Below, in pieces: positions 1-5,402 of a stretch of DNA of 8,968 nt (position 1 is its first letter; every line of letters starts with the position of its first letter). This stretch comes from Bacteroidales bacterium UBA1223 (lineage in GTDB: Bacteria > Bacteroidota > Bacteroidia > Bacteroidales > P3): NCBI GenBank assembly GCA_002309155.1, contig DBXB01000023.1, forward strand, positions 1,021-9,988. Reading direction: 5' to 3'. The notes beneath the pieces were generated by a model. It was given only the letters and a program-made list of their open reading frames with translations. It had not been told where the DNA came from and made no database searches. The position numbers and the translations under genes were made by a program.

Positions 1-269
1 GTGCCCTTGAACATCATGTGTTCGAGGTAGTGGGCGAGGCCGGTGGTCTCGTGGGGGTCGTTGCGCGAGCCGGCGCGCACGGCGATGTAGGTCTGCACCT
101 TGGGGGCGTCCTTATAGACGCTCATGAAGACCTTGAGACCGTTGTCGAGGGTGTACTCGCGCACGCCCAGCGGGTCGTTAGGATAGGTCTTGTACGAATA
201 CTTCTGTGCCGACACCGTTCCAGCGAACAAAACGAACAGCATCAGGACTAATGACAAACGTTGTTTCAT
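1..269 (-). CDS. M16 family zinc metallopeptidase, N-terminal part (truncated by window edge)
   Basis: On the minus strand an ATG at 269-267 opens a frame that stays open to the window edge, giving 89 residues of N-terminus. Residues 1-21 form a signal peptide (MKQRLS, then a hydrophobic run, then a VSA/Q cleavage site), so the product is exported to the periplasm or outer envelope. After it comes the typical M16 (pitrilysin/insulinase) start: a DNGLKVF strand, a VRAGSRND segment, then GLAHYLEHMMFKG. HYLEH at residues 80-84 is the inverted zinc motif HxxEH, with H80 and H84 as metal ligands and E83 as the catalytic base. Bacteroidetes members of this family are usually about 900 residues with two M16 repeats, so most of the gene lies outside. 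A promoter -7 element sits about 40 bp upstream. The family call is firm. The substrate is unknown. Confidence 0.92.
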   Translation of the reverse strand, partial: MKQRLSLVLMLFVLFAGTVSAQKYSYKTYPNDPLGVREYTLDNGLKVFMSVYKDAPKVQTYIAVRAGSRNDPHETTGLAHYLEHMMFKG

Positions 270-306
270 TGTGTTATGTTGTTAGTTAATAATTCGAAGT
301 AGGATG

Positions 307-314
307 CAAAGATA
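307..314 (-). promoter_or_regulatory. Bacteroidetes -7 element for the M16 peptidase
   Basis: Read on the minus strand, this is TATCTTTG, an exact match to the Bacteroidetes sigma-ABfr -7 consensus TAnnTTTG. It would start transcription near 300 and give a leader of about 30 nt before the ATG at 269. A minus-strand TTTG lies at 342-339, 24 nt away, a little further than the usual 19-21, so the -33 half is uncertain. Confidence 0.6.
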
Positions 315-375
315 CGAAGAAAAAATGAGAAAAGATTACAAAACCCGACATTCAATAAATTAAAAACAGGTTTTT

Positions 376-412
376 CCATTACGGAAATTCCGTTACGTAA
401 TTTCCGTAATGG
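376..412. repeat. 37-bp palindrome with perfect 14-bp arms
   Basis: The arms CCATTACGGAAATT (376-389) and AATTTCCGTAATGG (399-412) are perfect inverted repeats around a 9-nt spacer, CCGTTACGT, which is itself partly self-complementary. The left half also contains a smaller palindrome ACGGAA-A-TTCCGT (381-393), so an ACGGAA-like box occurs three times. The element sits between the divergent promoters of the peptidase and the ATPase gene, about 55 bp upstream of the ATPase -33 box. No gene ends here, so a terminator is unlikely. An operator or a recognition site for a mobile or DNA-binding protein is the better guess. Confidence 0.85.
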
Positions 413-447
413 GGAAGTGCTTGAAAACGATACCGCAAAGAAAATTT

Positions 448-473
448 CACATTTTGCGATACACATTTTGCGA
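448..473. repeat. Tandem direct repeat CACATTTTGCGA x2 over the -33 box
   Basis: CACATTTTGCGA occurs at 448-459 and again at 462-473, a 14-bp period. The second copy contains the TTTG at 467-470 used as the -33 element of the ATPase promoter. Two identical sites overlapping a promoter are a plausible operator. The binding protein is unknown. Confidence 0.7.
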
Positions 474-497
474 AATTGTTTTCTTTGTGTATATTTG
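467..497 (+). promoter_or_regulatory. Promoter of the AAA/STAND-like ATPase gene
   Basis: TTTG (467-470), a spacer of exactly 19 nt, then TATATTTG (490-497) fit the Bacteroidetes vegetative promoter TTTG-N19-21-TAnnTTTG. Transcription should begin near 504. This places an upstream in-frame ATG at 417 before the promoter and makes the ATG at 522 the start codon, with a leader of about 18 nt. Confidence 0.8.
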
Positions 498-521
498 CTC
501 CATATTATCAACCCGCAAACC

Positions 522-1655
522 ATGGATAACCCGTTTATTTTCAGAGCATATAAAACAAGGGAGCTCTTTTGTGACCGACAAAAAGAATTAGAACTACTCC
601 TTTCGAACTGTCTTTCTGGAGCCGACACAACCCTTATCGCACAGCGTCGCATCGGGAAAACAGGGCTCATCTATCGTCTGATGGATGAGATTCGATCCGA
701 GAAGATTCCAATACTTCCAATATATGTTGACATCTTCGCCACTCGCACAATGGAGGATTTTGTAAAAGCGCTCTCCGCTGCCATAATGTCTGCCATACCG
801 GAGAAAAGTAGTATTGGCAAGAAATTCTCAAAATTCATCAAGTCGCTAAGACCTGTCATAACATACGATGTTCTCACATCTGCACCACAGCTACAGTTCA
901 CCATTCAAGGCGAAGAGGAACAAAAACAGACGCTTAAAGGGCTACTTACCTTTCTCGACGAGCAGGACACAAAAATCCTGCTGGCCATCGACGAATTCCA
1001 GCAGATTCGTGAATATCCGGAAAAGAATGTCGAAGCCCTGCTTCGCACAATTATCCAGACACTACACAACGTCACATTCCTATACTGCGGCAGTAAACGA
1101 CACATGATGCTCGACATCTTCGCGGGGGAACGCAACCCCTTCTACCGCAGCACCGAGTTTGTCACGCTACAGAAACTCGACCGCGACGTATATGCCGACT
1201 TCATAAAGAAACATTTTCTTGAGGCCGGATTCGAAATCGACAGCGATGCACTCGACTACATCCTTGATTGGACGATGCGCCACACATACTTCACACAACG
1301 CCTTTGCCACACAGTGTTCAATATGGCAACCAGTAAGGTTGATGTCGAACTCGTAAAACAAGGAGCCGCACAGATACTGCAATCCGATGCAGCCGTGTTC
1401 GGGCAATACCAGCAGATGCTTACAGCAGGTCAATGGAACTTTCTGATAGCAGTTGCAAAAGAAGGCGAAGTGACGCAATTTTCATCTCGACAGTTCCTGC
1501 AAAAATACCATCTTGGCAATCCATCTTCCGCGAGCCGCATCGTCACCTCGTTGGTAGAGAAAAACCTACTGGACGAGAGCATACATGAAGGGAAATCGAC
1601 ATATAGCCTGAACGATGTGTTCCTCTCCCGCTGGCTGGAAGAGAAATACATATAG
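522..1655 (+). CDS. Archaeal-type AAA/STAND-like ATPase with C-terminal winged helix
   Basis: Predicted cytoplasmic ATPase of 377 residues, in the group often annotated as 'ATP-binding protein' (Pfam ATPase_2 / COG1672-like). The N-terminus MDNPFIF...ELFCDRQKEL is the family signature. Walker A is AQRRIGKT (residues 40-47, K46), with Ala replacing the first Gly. Walker B is LLAIDEFQ (D157, E158), followed by a sensor-1-like strand ending in FLYCGSK (186-192). An alpha-helical region follows. About residues 300-377 form a winged helix, from TAGQWNFLIAVAKEG through SSASRIVTSLVEKNLL to a C-terminal LNDVFLSRWLEEK. The start was chosen because an in-frame ATG at 417 lies upstream of the promoter at 467-497. 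The gene is alone on its strand and converges with the lipoprotein gene. Members are widespread in archaea and Bacteroidetes, and their role is mostly unknown. NTP-dependent signalling or DNA binding is inference. The upstream palindrome may be its own target. Confidence 0.88.
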   Translation: MDNPFIFRAYKTRELFCDRQKELELLLSNCLSGADTTLIAQRRIGKTGLIYRLMDEIRSEKIPILPIYVDIFATRTMEDFVKALSAAIMSAIPEKSSIGKKFSKFIKSLRPVITYDVLTSAPQLQFTIQGEEEQKQTLKGLLTFLDEQDTKILLAIDEFQQIREYPEKNVEALLRTIIQTLHNVTFLYCGSKRHMMLDIFAGERNPFYRSTEFVTLQKLDRDVYADFIKKHFLEAGFEIDSDALDYILDWTMRHTYFTQRLCHTVFNMATSKVDVELVKQGAAQILQSDAAVFGQYQQMLTAGQWNFLIAVAKEGEVTQFSSRQFLQKYHLGNPSSASRIVTSLVEKNLLDESIHEGKSTYSLNDVFLSRWLEEKYI

Positions 1656-1673
1656 CCTTCATCCCATAAAACA

Positions 1674-2810
1674 CTACGCAAAATCATATAGGGACGCACA
1701 TTTGAGGTACGCCCCTATTTTTGTAAAGCTCAAAATAGAAGTGCCGGATTGGGAAATCCGGCACAACGGGTGAATATTGCAACCCCTACTTTGTGTAAGC
1801 TTTGTAAAATGAATTGTACTTGTATCGTATGGTGTTTTTATATTTTTATATAATCGCTCAAATGTTTCTATCTCATATTGGTAATAGAATGAACTTCCAA
1901 AGTTACAGATATTGTTTTTTATGTAACAATCATACAAAGGAGCTCCGCCATTTGTTTGATAATCGAATTCTGGAAACCACGGAAGATTTTCACAAGTTTT
2001 ATCACGTTTTTTAAACTCAAGTGCTTCGGGCTCAGCATAGTTAGTTATATCTGATACATAAAAATAATTTTCTACAGTAACATCTGTCTTATTATCCCCC
2101 ACAGTGTAGGTAAAGTAATTTCCAAAACGTATCGGAGAATTCTCAGGTGTAAATGATATTCGTGAACTGACTGATGGATAACTCACCAAATCGCAAGAAT
2201 AATATGCCTTTTGAATAATTGATGACGTGGATATTATTTTCATGCTATGCGGAGGAATTGCTATTATCGGTTTTTCTCCTATCGTTTCCGATGTCGTTTG
2301 AGATGTAACAACAGAACTTCCAGAAGTATTTCCTCTGGATTTGTTTGCAGAAGCTGATATTGCACCAATATTTCCATTGCCAACTTTTGAATAAATTCGA
2401 CCTGGTGCAAAGTCAACGTTGGCCGATGCTGAAAACGTAAAAGACTCCCAATATGATCGGGATGTGGATTCTACGACGCCCGTCGATGTCGAATTGCTCC
2501 ATTCTCGATCCAAATACAAGTCATAAGATTTGTTATTATTGATAAAGAAAGACTTTGTCAAGTCTATGTAGATTATTTCTTGGGACTTATTAATGAACCA
2601 TACATCGGCACATCCCTTGTTTTCCCATAAATAATATATTATGTTGCAATGCTCATTTTCATATTCGTAAAATCCATCATTAGAGAATTTTATATTGTTA
2701 GATGGAATCGGTTTTGTCTCGTAAATTTGATAAAATCTATATGTGCTTTCGCATGAGTTTAGCATTATGCACAAAGCAATAGACGTAAGAAGTAAAATGA
2801 TTCTTTTCAT
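1674..2810 (-). CDS. Putative lipoprotein of unknown function, C-terminus probably frameshifted
   Basis: The open frame has 378 codons. It starts MKRIILLL and has a lipobox LNSC (residues 17-20), so C20 is the likely lipidated residue and the product an envelope lipoprotein (N at -2 is slightly unusual). I do not recognise a named family. Visible parts are a strand-rich domain (about 40-95, including a VWFINKS...IYIDL segment), a Ser/Thr-rich low-complexity stretch (about 105-190), the phrase PIIAIPPHSMKIIS, and an aromatic-rich C-terminal part. The gene is markedly AT-rich compared with the flanking peptidase and asparaginase genes, which suggests transfer. The last 50 or so residues look non-coding and run through two terminator-like hairpins. 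In the neighbouring frame the sequence ends sensibly (...YKAYTK, stop at 1788-1786). A one-base loss in the A-rich stretch near 1835-1850 would explain this, so the true 3' end may be 1786. Confidence 0.7.
   Translation of the reverse strand: MKRIILLLTSIALCIMLNSCESTYRFYQIYETKPIPSNNIKFSNDGFYEYENEHCNIIYYLWENKGCADVWFINKSQEIIYIDLTKSFFINNNKSYDLYLDREWSNSTSTGVVESTSRSYWESFTFSASANVDFAPGRIYSKVGNGNIGAISASANKSRGNTSGSSVVTSQTTSETIGEKPIIAIPPHSMKIISTSSIIQKAYYSCDLVSYPSVSSRISFTPENSPIRFGNYFTYTVGDNKTDVTVENYFYVSDITNYAEPEALEFKKRDKTCENLPWFPEFDYQTNGGAPLYDCYIKNNICNFGSSFYYQYEIETFERLYKNIKTPYDTSTIHFTKLTQSRGCNIHPLCRISQSGTSILSFTKIGAYLKCASLYDFA
1688..1723 (+). terminator. Rho-independent-type terminator after the ATPase gene
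   Basis: ATAGGG (1688-1693) pairs with CCCTAT (1713-1718). The stem extends inward through ACGCAC/GTACGC with two mismatches and closes on a short loop. It is followed on the plus strand by TATTTTTG. It lies 33 bp after the ATPase stop codon and fits an intrinsic terminator. The GGGACGCAC...GTACGCCCC sequence resembles short interspersed hairpins I associate with Bacteroidales intergenic regions. That resemblance is from memory and unchecked. Confidence 0.65.
1731..1764 (-). terminator. Hairpin terminator for the lipoprotein transcript
   Basis: GTGCCGGATT (1741-1750) and AATCCGGCAC (1755-1764) form a perfect 10-bp stem around a 4-nt loop. Read on the minus strand, the stem is followed by TTCTATTTTG, a moderately U-rich tail. 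It lies 21 bp past a minus-strand stop (1788-1786) in the frame adjacent to the long lipoprotein frame, which is where a terminator would be expected if that stop is the real one. Confidence 0.6.
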
Positions 2811-2823
2811 ATTTCGTATAATT

Positions 2824-2997
2824 TTATTTTTTTAGGTTTCGTGAAATCACAATAAGAAATCCGTGAAACTTTTTGTCTAAACTGAGGTTCGGCAAAACCT
2901 TATCTGCAACAAGAAAGTTCACGGATATCGTGAACGTTTCCTTTTCTTTAGCAGATAGTTTGAAATTTGCCGATTTCAGTTTATCAAAGAAAAGCAA
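2824..2997 (-). pseudogene. Possible small coding sequence or gene remnant lacking an ATG
   Basis: The minus-strand frame is open from 3018 to a TAA at 2826-2824. Its translation looks protein-like, with segments such as FFDKLKSANFKLSAKEKE, TFTISVNFLVADKVL and DKKFHGFLIVISRNLKK. There is no ATG. The first plausible initiator is TTG at 2997-2995, giving 57 residues. The stop is 13 bp upstream of the lipoprotein ATG, an operon-like gap, and a good promoter lies upstream (3097-3066). It could be a small gene with a rare start, the tail of a broken gene or insertion element, or simply a long leader. I recognise no family. Confidence 0.3.
2917..2935. repeat. Inverted repeat GTTCACG-N5-CGTGAAC
   Basis: This is a 7-bp perfect inverted repeat around GATAT. 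A related box, ATCCGTGAA, lies at 2869-2877 and is a near inverted copy of TTCACGGAT within this element, so the two could also pair over about 50 nt in the leader of the lipoprotein transcript. It may be regulatory or a by-product of the reading frame that covers it. Confidence 0.45.
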
Positions 2998-3065
2998 AAA
3001 CGCTTCTAAATTATGTCTTTATCTATGTGATTGCGTTATGTCATAGTTGTTTTGATTTATGGGTG

Positions 3066-3097
3066 CAAAGATACTACCTTTTTTGTTATGTTGCAAA
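3066..3097 (-). promoter_or_regulatory. Minus-strand promoter for the lipoprotein transcript
   Basis: On the minus strand, TTTG (3097-3094), a 20-nt spacer and TATCTTTG (3073-3066) fit the Bacteroidetes consensus fully. Transcription would start near 3059, leaving a leader of about 250 nt before the lipoprotein ATG at 2810. I saw no closer promoter. The leader covers the ATG-less reading frame at 2824-2997. Confidence 0.75.
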
Positions 3098-3110
3098 TGG
3101 TGTATTTTGA

Positions 3111-3133
3111 ACTGTAACAACTGTAACTGTAAC
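3111..3133. repeat. Three copies of ACTGTAAC
   Basis: ACTGTAAC occurs at 3111-3118, 3120-3127 and 3126-3133 (the last two share two bases). The cluster lies just upstream of the -33 box of the minus-strand promoter at 3066-3097, where an activator or repressor could bind. Function is inferred from position only. Confidence 0.6.
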
Positions 3134-3160
3134 GCACCAGGTCGTCCATCATCGAAAATC

Positions 3161-3196
3161 CTTATTGACTTATTGACTAATGACACTTGATGACAC
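3161..3196. repeat. Tandem octamer CTTATTGA x2 followed by a diverged decamer pair
   Basis: CTTATTGA is repeated head to tail (3161-3168, 3169-3176). It is followed by CTAATGACAC (3177-3186) and TTGATGACAC (3187-3196), which share the ATGACAC core. The block lies between the two outward-facing promoters at 3066-3097 and 3254-3286. It could be regulatory, slippage-prone sequence, or the scar of an insertion. Confidence 0.55.
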
Positions 3197-3253
3197 ATAA
3201 GCAGTCGGCAAATTTGAGCTATTTCTTGAAAATTGTTAAAAATGTCAACACCG

Positions 3254-3286
3254 TTCGTAAACCGCAATCATGTGTTTGTACTTTTG
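3254..3286 (+). promoter_or_regulatory. Plus-strand promoter facing the asparaginase operon
   Basis: TACTTTTG (3279-3286) is an exact TAnnTTTG -7 element, followed by the usual CA. The best -33 candidate is TTCG (3254-3257) with a 21-nt spacer, one base off TTTG. Transcription would begin near 3293. The next credible gene on this strand is ansA at 3561, so the leader would be about 268 nt. Confidence 0.55.
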
Positions 3287-3560
3287 CAGTCGAATCGGTG
3301 GTCGGCACTTGTTCTGCAACTACTTAAGAATCAACACTTACGAACTTGCGACTATTTATAACAAATTGATTGTCAAATATTAAACACATCACATATCACC
3401 TCGCTCCTTACCAACGCCCACCTCACTCCCACCAGGGACAAACGCAAAAAACGTACACGGACGAGGTCGGCAAGACGCCATTGTTTTTAACATTTATAAA
3501 GGTTTTCTGGAAAATAAAAGCTGTCTTGAGACGTTTATTATTGGTATTAATGTGCATTGT
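3287..3560 (+). other. Gene-free leader region upstream of ansA
   Basis: I found no convincing gene in these 274 bases. A short plus-strand frame from ATG 3270 to TAA (36 codons) overlaps the promoter and is probably chance. The composition changes inside the region: AT-rich to about 3390, then C-rich (about 3395-3435), then AT-rich again before ansA. No hairpin with a U tail and no riboswitch class was recognised. It probably serves as a long untranslated leader, or as the join between the accessory block and the core genes. Confidence 0.4.
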
Positions 3561-4574
3561 ATGCAAAACAAGGTTCTCATAATCTACACGGGCGGCACCA
3601 TCGGCATGGTGCAGGGGAAGGACGGCTCGCTGCACCCGTTCGCCCTCAAGGGTATCTTCGAGGCTGTGCCCCAACTGGAGCTCTGCGACTACAAAATCGA
3701 CTCGTGCCAGCTGGACAATATCATCGACTCGTCGAACATGAGTCCCAAGGTGTGGGGCGACATCGCTTCGATAATAGAGAGGGAGTACGAGAAGTATGAC
3801 GGCTTCGTCGTGCTGCACGGCACCGACACTATGGCTTACACAGCTTCGGCGCTCAGCTTCATGCTCGAGAACCTGGGGAAACCTGTGGTGCTGACCGGCA
3901 GCCAGCTGCCGCTGGGCATGCTGCGCAGCGACGGGCGTGAGAACATCGTATGCGCACTTGAGATAGCGGCTTGCAAGGAGGTGACCATACCGGAGGTGTG
4001 TGTGTTCTTCGAGAACCGCCTGTATCGCGGCAACCGCAGCACCAAGGTCAGCGCCGAGAACTTCGACGCCTTCAAGTCGTACAACTATCCCTCGCTCGCC
4101 AAGGCGGGCATCACCCTCACCTACAAGAAACACCTCATCATGCCTCAACCCGAAGGGGAGCTGAGGCTGTGGACGCGCTTCGACGAGCATATCGCGGTGC
4201 TGAAGCTGTTCCCAGGCATCAGCCGAGAGCTGGTGGACAGCATACTTCACACGCCGGGCCTCAAAGGTGCCATCATAGAGGCCTACGGCTCGGGCAACGC
4301 TCTCACGGAGGAGTGGTTCATCGACTCGCTGCAGGACGCCATACACCGCGGCATCATACTCATCGACGTCACGCAATGCAAGGCCGGGTCGGTGAAGCTG
4401 CGTCAGTATGCCGCCAGCTGCGACATGGAGCGCATAGGCGTCATCAGCGGCCACGACATCACCATAGAAGCCGCCGTCACGAAGATGATGCATGTGCTCG
4501 GCAACTACGGAGACAACCCCGACACCATCAAACGGATGCTCGAAACCCCGCTGCGCGGCGAGATGGAGGGCTAG
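3561..4574 (+). CDS. ansA: Type I (cytoplasmic) L-asparaginase
   Basis: It hydrolyses L-asparagine to aspartate and ammonia in the cytoplasm. The 337-residue product matches E. coli AnsA in length and layout. The N-terminal IIYTGGTIGM carries the nucleophile T13. LHGTDTMAYTASAL gives the second catalytic set, T88 and D89. LTGSQLPLG and RSDGRENI are typical family stretches, and NRSTKVSAENFDAF supplies the lysine K162 of the Thr-Asp-Lys triad. DVTQCKAGSV is found in the C-terminal domain. There is no signal peptide, which separates it from secreted type II enzymes. An in-frame GTG at 3552 lies upstream, but ATG 3561 gives MQNKVLIIYTGG, which aligns with the family start. The gene is GC-rich and 28 bp upstream of the PorT-like gene, so the two are probably cotranscribed. 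Confidence 0.95.
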   Translation: MQNKVLIIYTGGTIGMVQGKDGSLHPFALKGIFEAVPQLELCDYKIDSCQLDNIIDSSNMSPKVWGDIASIIEREYEKYDGFVVLHGTDTMAYTASALSFMLENLGKPVVLTGSQLPLGMLRSDGRENIVCALEIAACKEVTIPEVCVFFENRLYRGNRSTKVSAENFDAFKSYNYPSLAKAGITLTYKKHLIMPQPEGELRLWTRFDEHIAVLKLFPGISRELVDSILHTPGLKGAIIEAYGSGNALTEEWFIDSLQDAIHRGIILIDVTQCKAGSVKLRQYAASCDMERIGVISGHDITIEAAVTKMMHVLGNYGDNPDTIKRMLETPLRGEMEG

Positions 4575-4602
4575 TGGTCAGTTATCAGTCATAATTAAAA
4601 TT

Positions 4603-5310
4603 TTGAAGCGCCTCCTGCTCATAATCACGCTGCTCTGCGTCGGCATCGCCGCCCACAGCCAGATATCGAACCTCAGCTCGTTCGACGGACGGCTGCTGCA
4701 CTATGGCATACAGGTAGGTTACACGCAGTCGAAGTTCGACCTGAAGTTCTCGGAGAACAGCGCGCTGAGGGATTCGATGCAGGGTGTCACCTCATACTAC
4801 AATGCCGGCTTCCACATAGCCGTCATCGGCGACCTGCGCATCTGGAAGTACTTCAACCTGAGGCTTCTGCCAGGCGTCACCATCATCAACCGCGAGCTCA
4901 GCTATTCGTGGGAGAGCGCCTTCTTCGACGCACATCCACATCTCGACATACGGCGCAACGTGGAAAGCGTCTATGGCGAGATACCGTTGGAGTTCCGCTA
5001 CCGCGCCATGCGCTGGAAAAACTTCCGCCCATACGTGACGGGGGGAATAACATACGGATTCGACTTCTCGTCGCTGCGCAAGAACAAGAACAACAACGAC
5101 GAAGCCATCGTGCGACTCAACCCGCATGAGGTGCACTACACCATAGGAGTGGGGCTCGACTTCTTCCTCAAATACGTGAAATTCGCCATCGACCTCAAAG
5201 CAGGCTTCGGCATCATCAACCTCTGGGTGCAGGACGACGACATCTACAGCCGCTCGGCCGACTACCTGAAGTCAAGAACCCTTATGTTCAGCTTCACCTT
5301 CGAAGGCTGA
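4603..5310 (+). CDS. porT: PorT-family outer-membrane beta-barrel protein (type IX secretion lineage)
   Basis: The 235-residue product begins MKRLLLIITLLC and ends its signal peptide at AAHSQ (about residue 20), so it is exported. The rest alternates polar and aromatic residues as in an outer-membrane beta-barrel (OMP_b-brl_2 type). It carries phrases I associate with PorT/SprT: YTQSKFDLKFSE, GDLRIWKYFNLRLLPG, ESVYGEIPLEFRYR, and FRPYVTGGITYGFDFSS. In P. gingivalis PorT is needed for type IX secretion of gingipains. No ATG is available at the right place: the signal peptide begins at TTG 4603, and an in-frame ATG at 4492 would lie inside ansA and add an implausible Arg/Thr-rich leader. TTG 4603 is therefore chosen. 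It follows ansA by 28 bp. The family call is good. Whether a full type IX system is present cannot be seen here. Confidence 0.82.
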   Translation: MKRLLLIITLLCVGIAAHSQISNLSSFDGRLLHYGIQVGYTQSKFDLKFSENSALRDSMQGVTSYYNAGFHIAVIGDLRIWKYFNLRLLPGVTIINRELSYSWESAFFDAHPHLDIRRNVESVYGEIPLEFRYRAMRWKNFRPYVTGGITYGFDFSSLRKNKNNNDEAIVRLNPHEVHYTIGVGLDFFLKYVKFAIDLKAGFGIINLWVQDDDIYSRSADYLKSRTLMFSFTFEG

Positions 5311-5358
5311 CCCCGGCCCTACCCCATCGGTCACATAATCATTTTCGGTTTTATTGTG

Positions 5359-5366
5359 TATCTTTG
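5359..5366 (+). promoter_or_regulatory. Bacteroidetes -7 element for the glycosyltransferase pair
   Basis: TATCTTTG followed by CA is an exact TAnnTTTG match. It would start transcription near 5373, about 30 nt before the ATG at 5403. A clear TTTG at the right upstream distance was not found, so the -33 half is weak. Confidence 0.6.
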
Positions 5367-5402
5367 CAACTCAGACAACTCGAATAATTATTTGCTGAAC
5401 CC

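Noticed and set aside
417..521. N-terminal extension of the ATPase starting at ATG 417
   Set aside because: It covers the promoter (467-497) and the repeats. The family N-terminus MDNPFIF begins at 522.
1830..1850. Programmed -1 ribosomal frameshift at the lipoprotein A tract
   Set aside because: The tract does not form a canonical X-XXY-YYZ heptamer in the zero frame. A simple indel is more likely.
3111..3196. CRISPR array or integron attachment site in the repeat cluster
   Set aside because: Units are only 8-10 bp, have no spacers of constant length, and there is no cas or integrase gene nearby.
3019..3267. 82-codon minus-strand frame starting at TTG
   Set aside because: It runs straight through the minus-strand promoter and the repeats, and the translation shows no protein-like features.
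3270..3380. 36-codon plus-strand frame from ATG 3270
   Set aside because: Its start lies upstream of and inside the -7 element, so it would not be on the transcript from that promoter.
3370..3582. 70-codon plus-strand frame overlapping the ansA start
   Set aside because: It has a TTG start, no motif, overlaps ansA and has no supporting promoter spacing.
3423..4493. Long minus-strand open frame (356 codons) opposite ansA
   Set aside because: It is antisense to a clear asparaginase gene. It arises from GC-rich codon bias and its translation is His/Arg/Val-rich with no motif.
3971..4594. Plus-strand open frame (207 codons) overlapping ansA
   Set aside because: It is an out-of-frame shadow, rich in Arg, His and Gln, with no domain.
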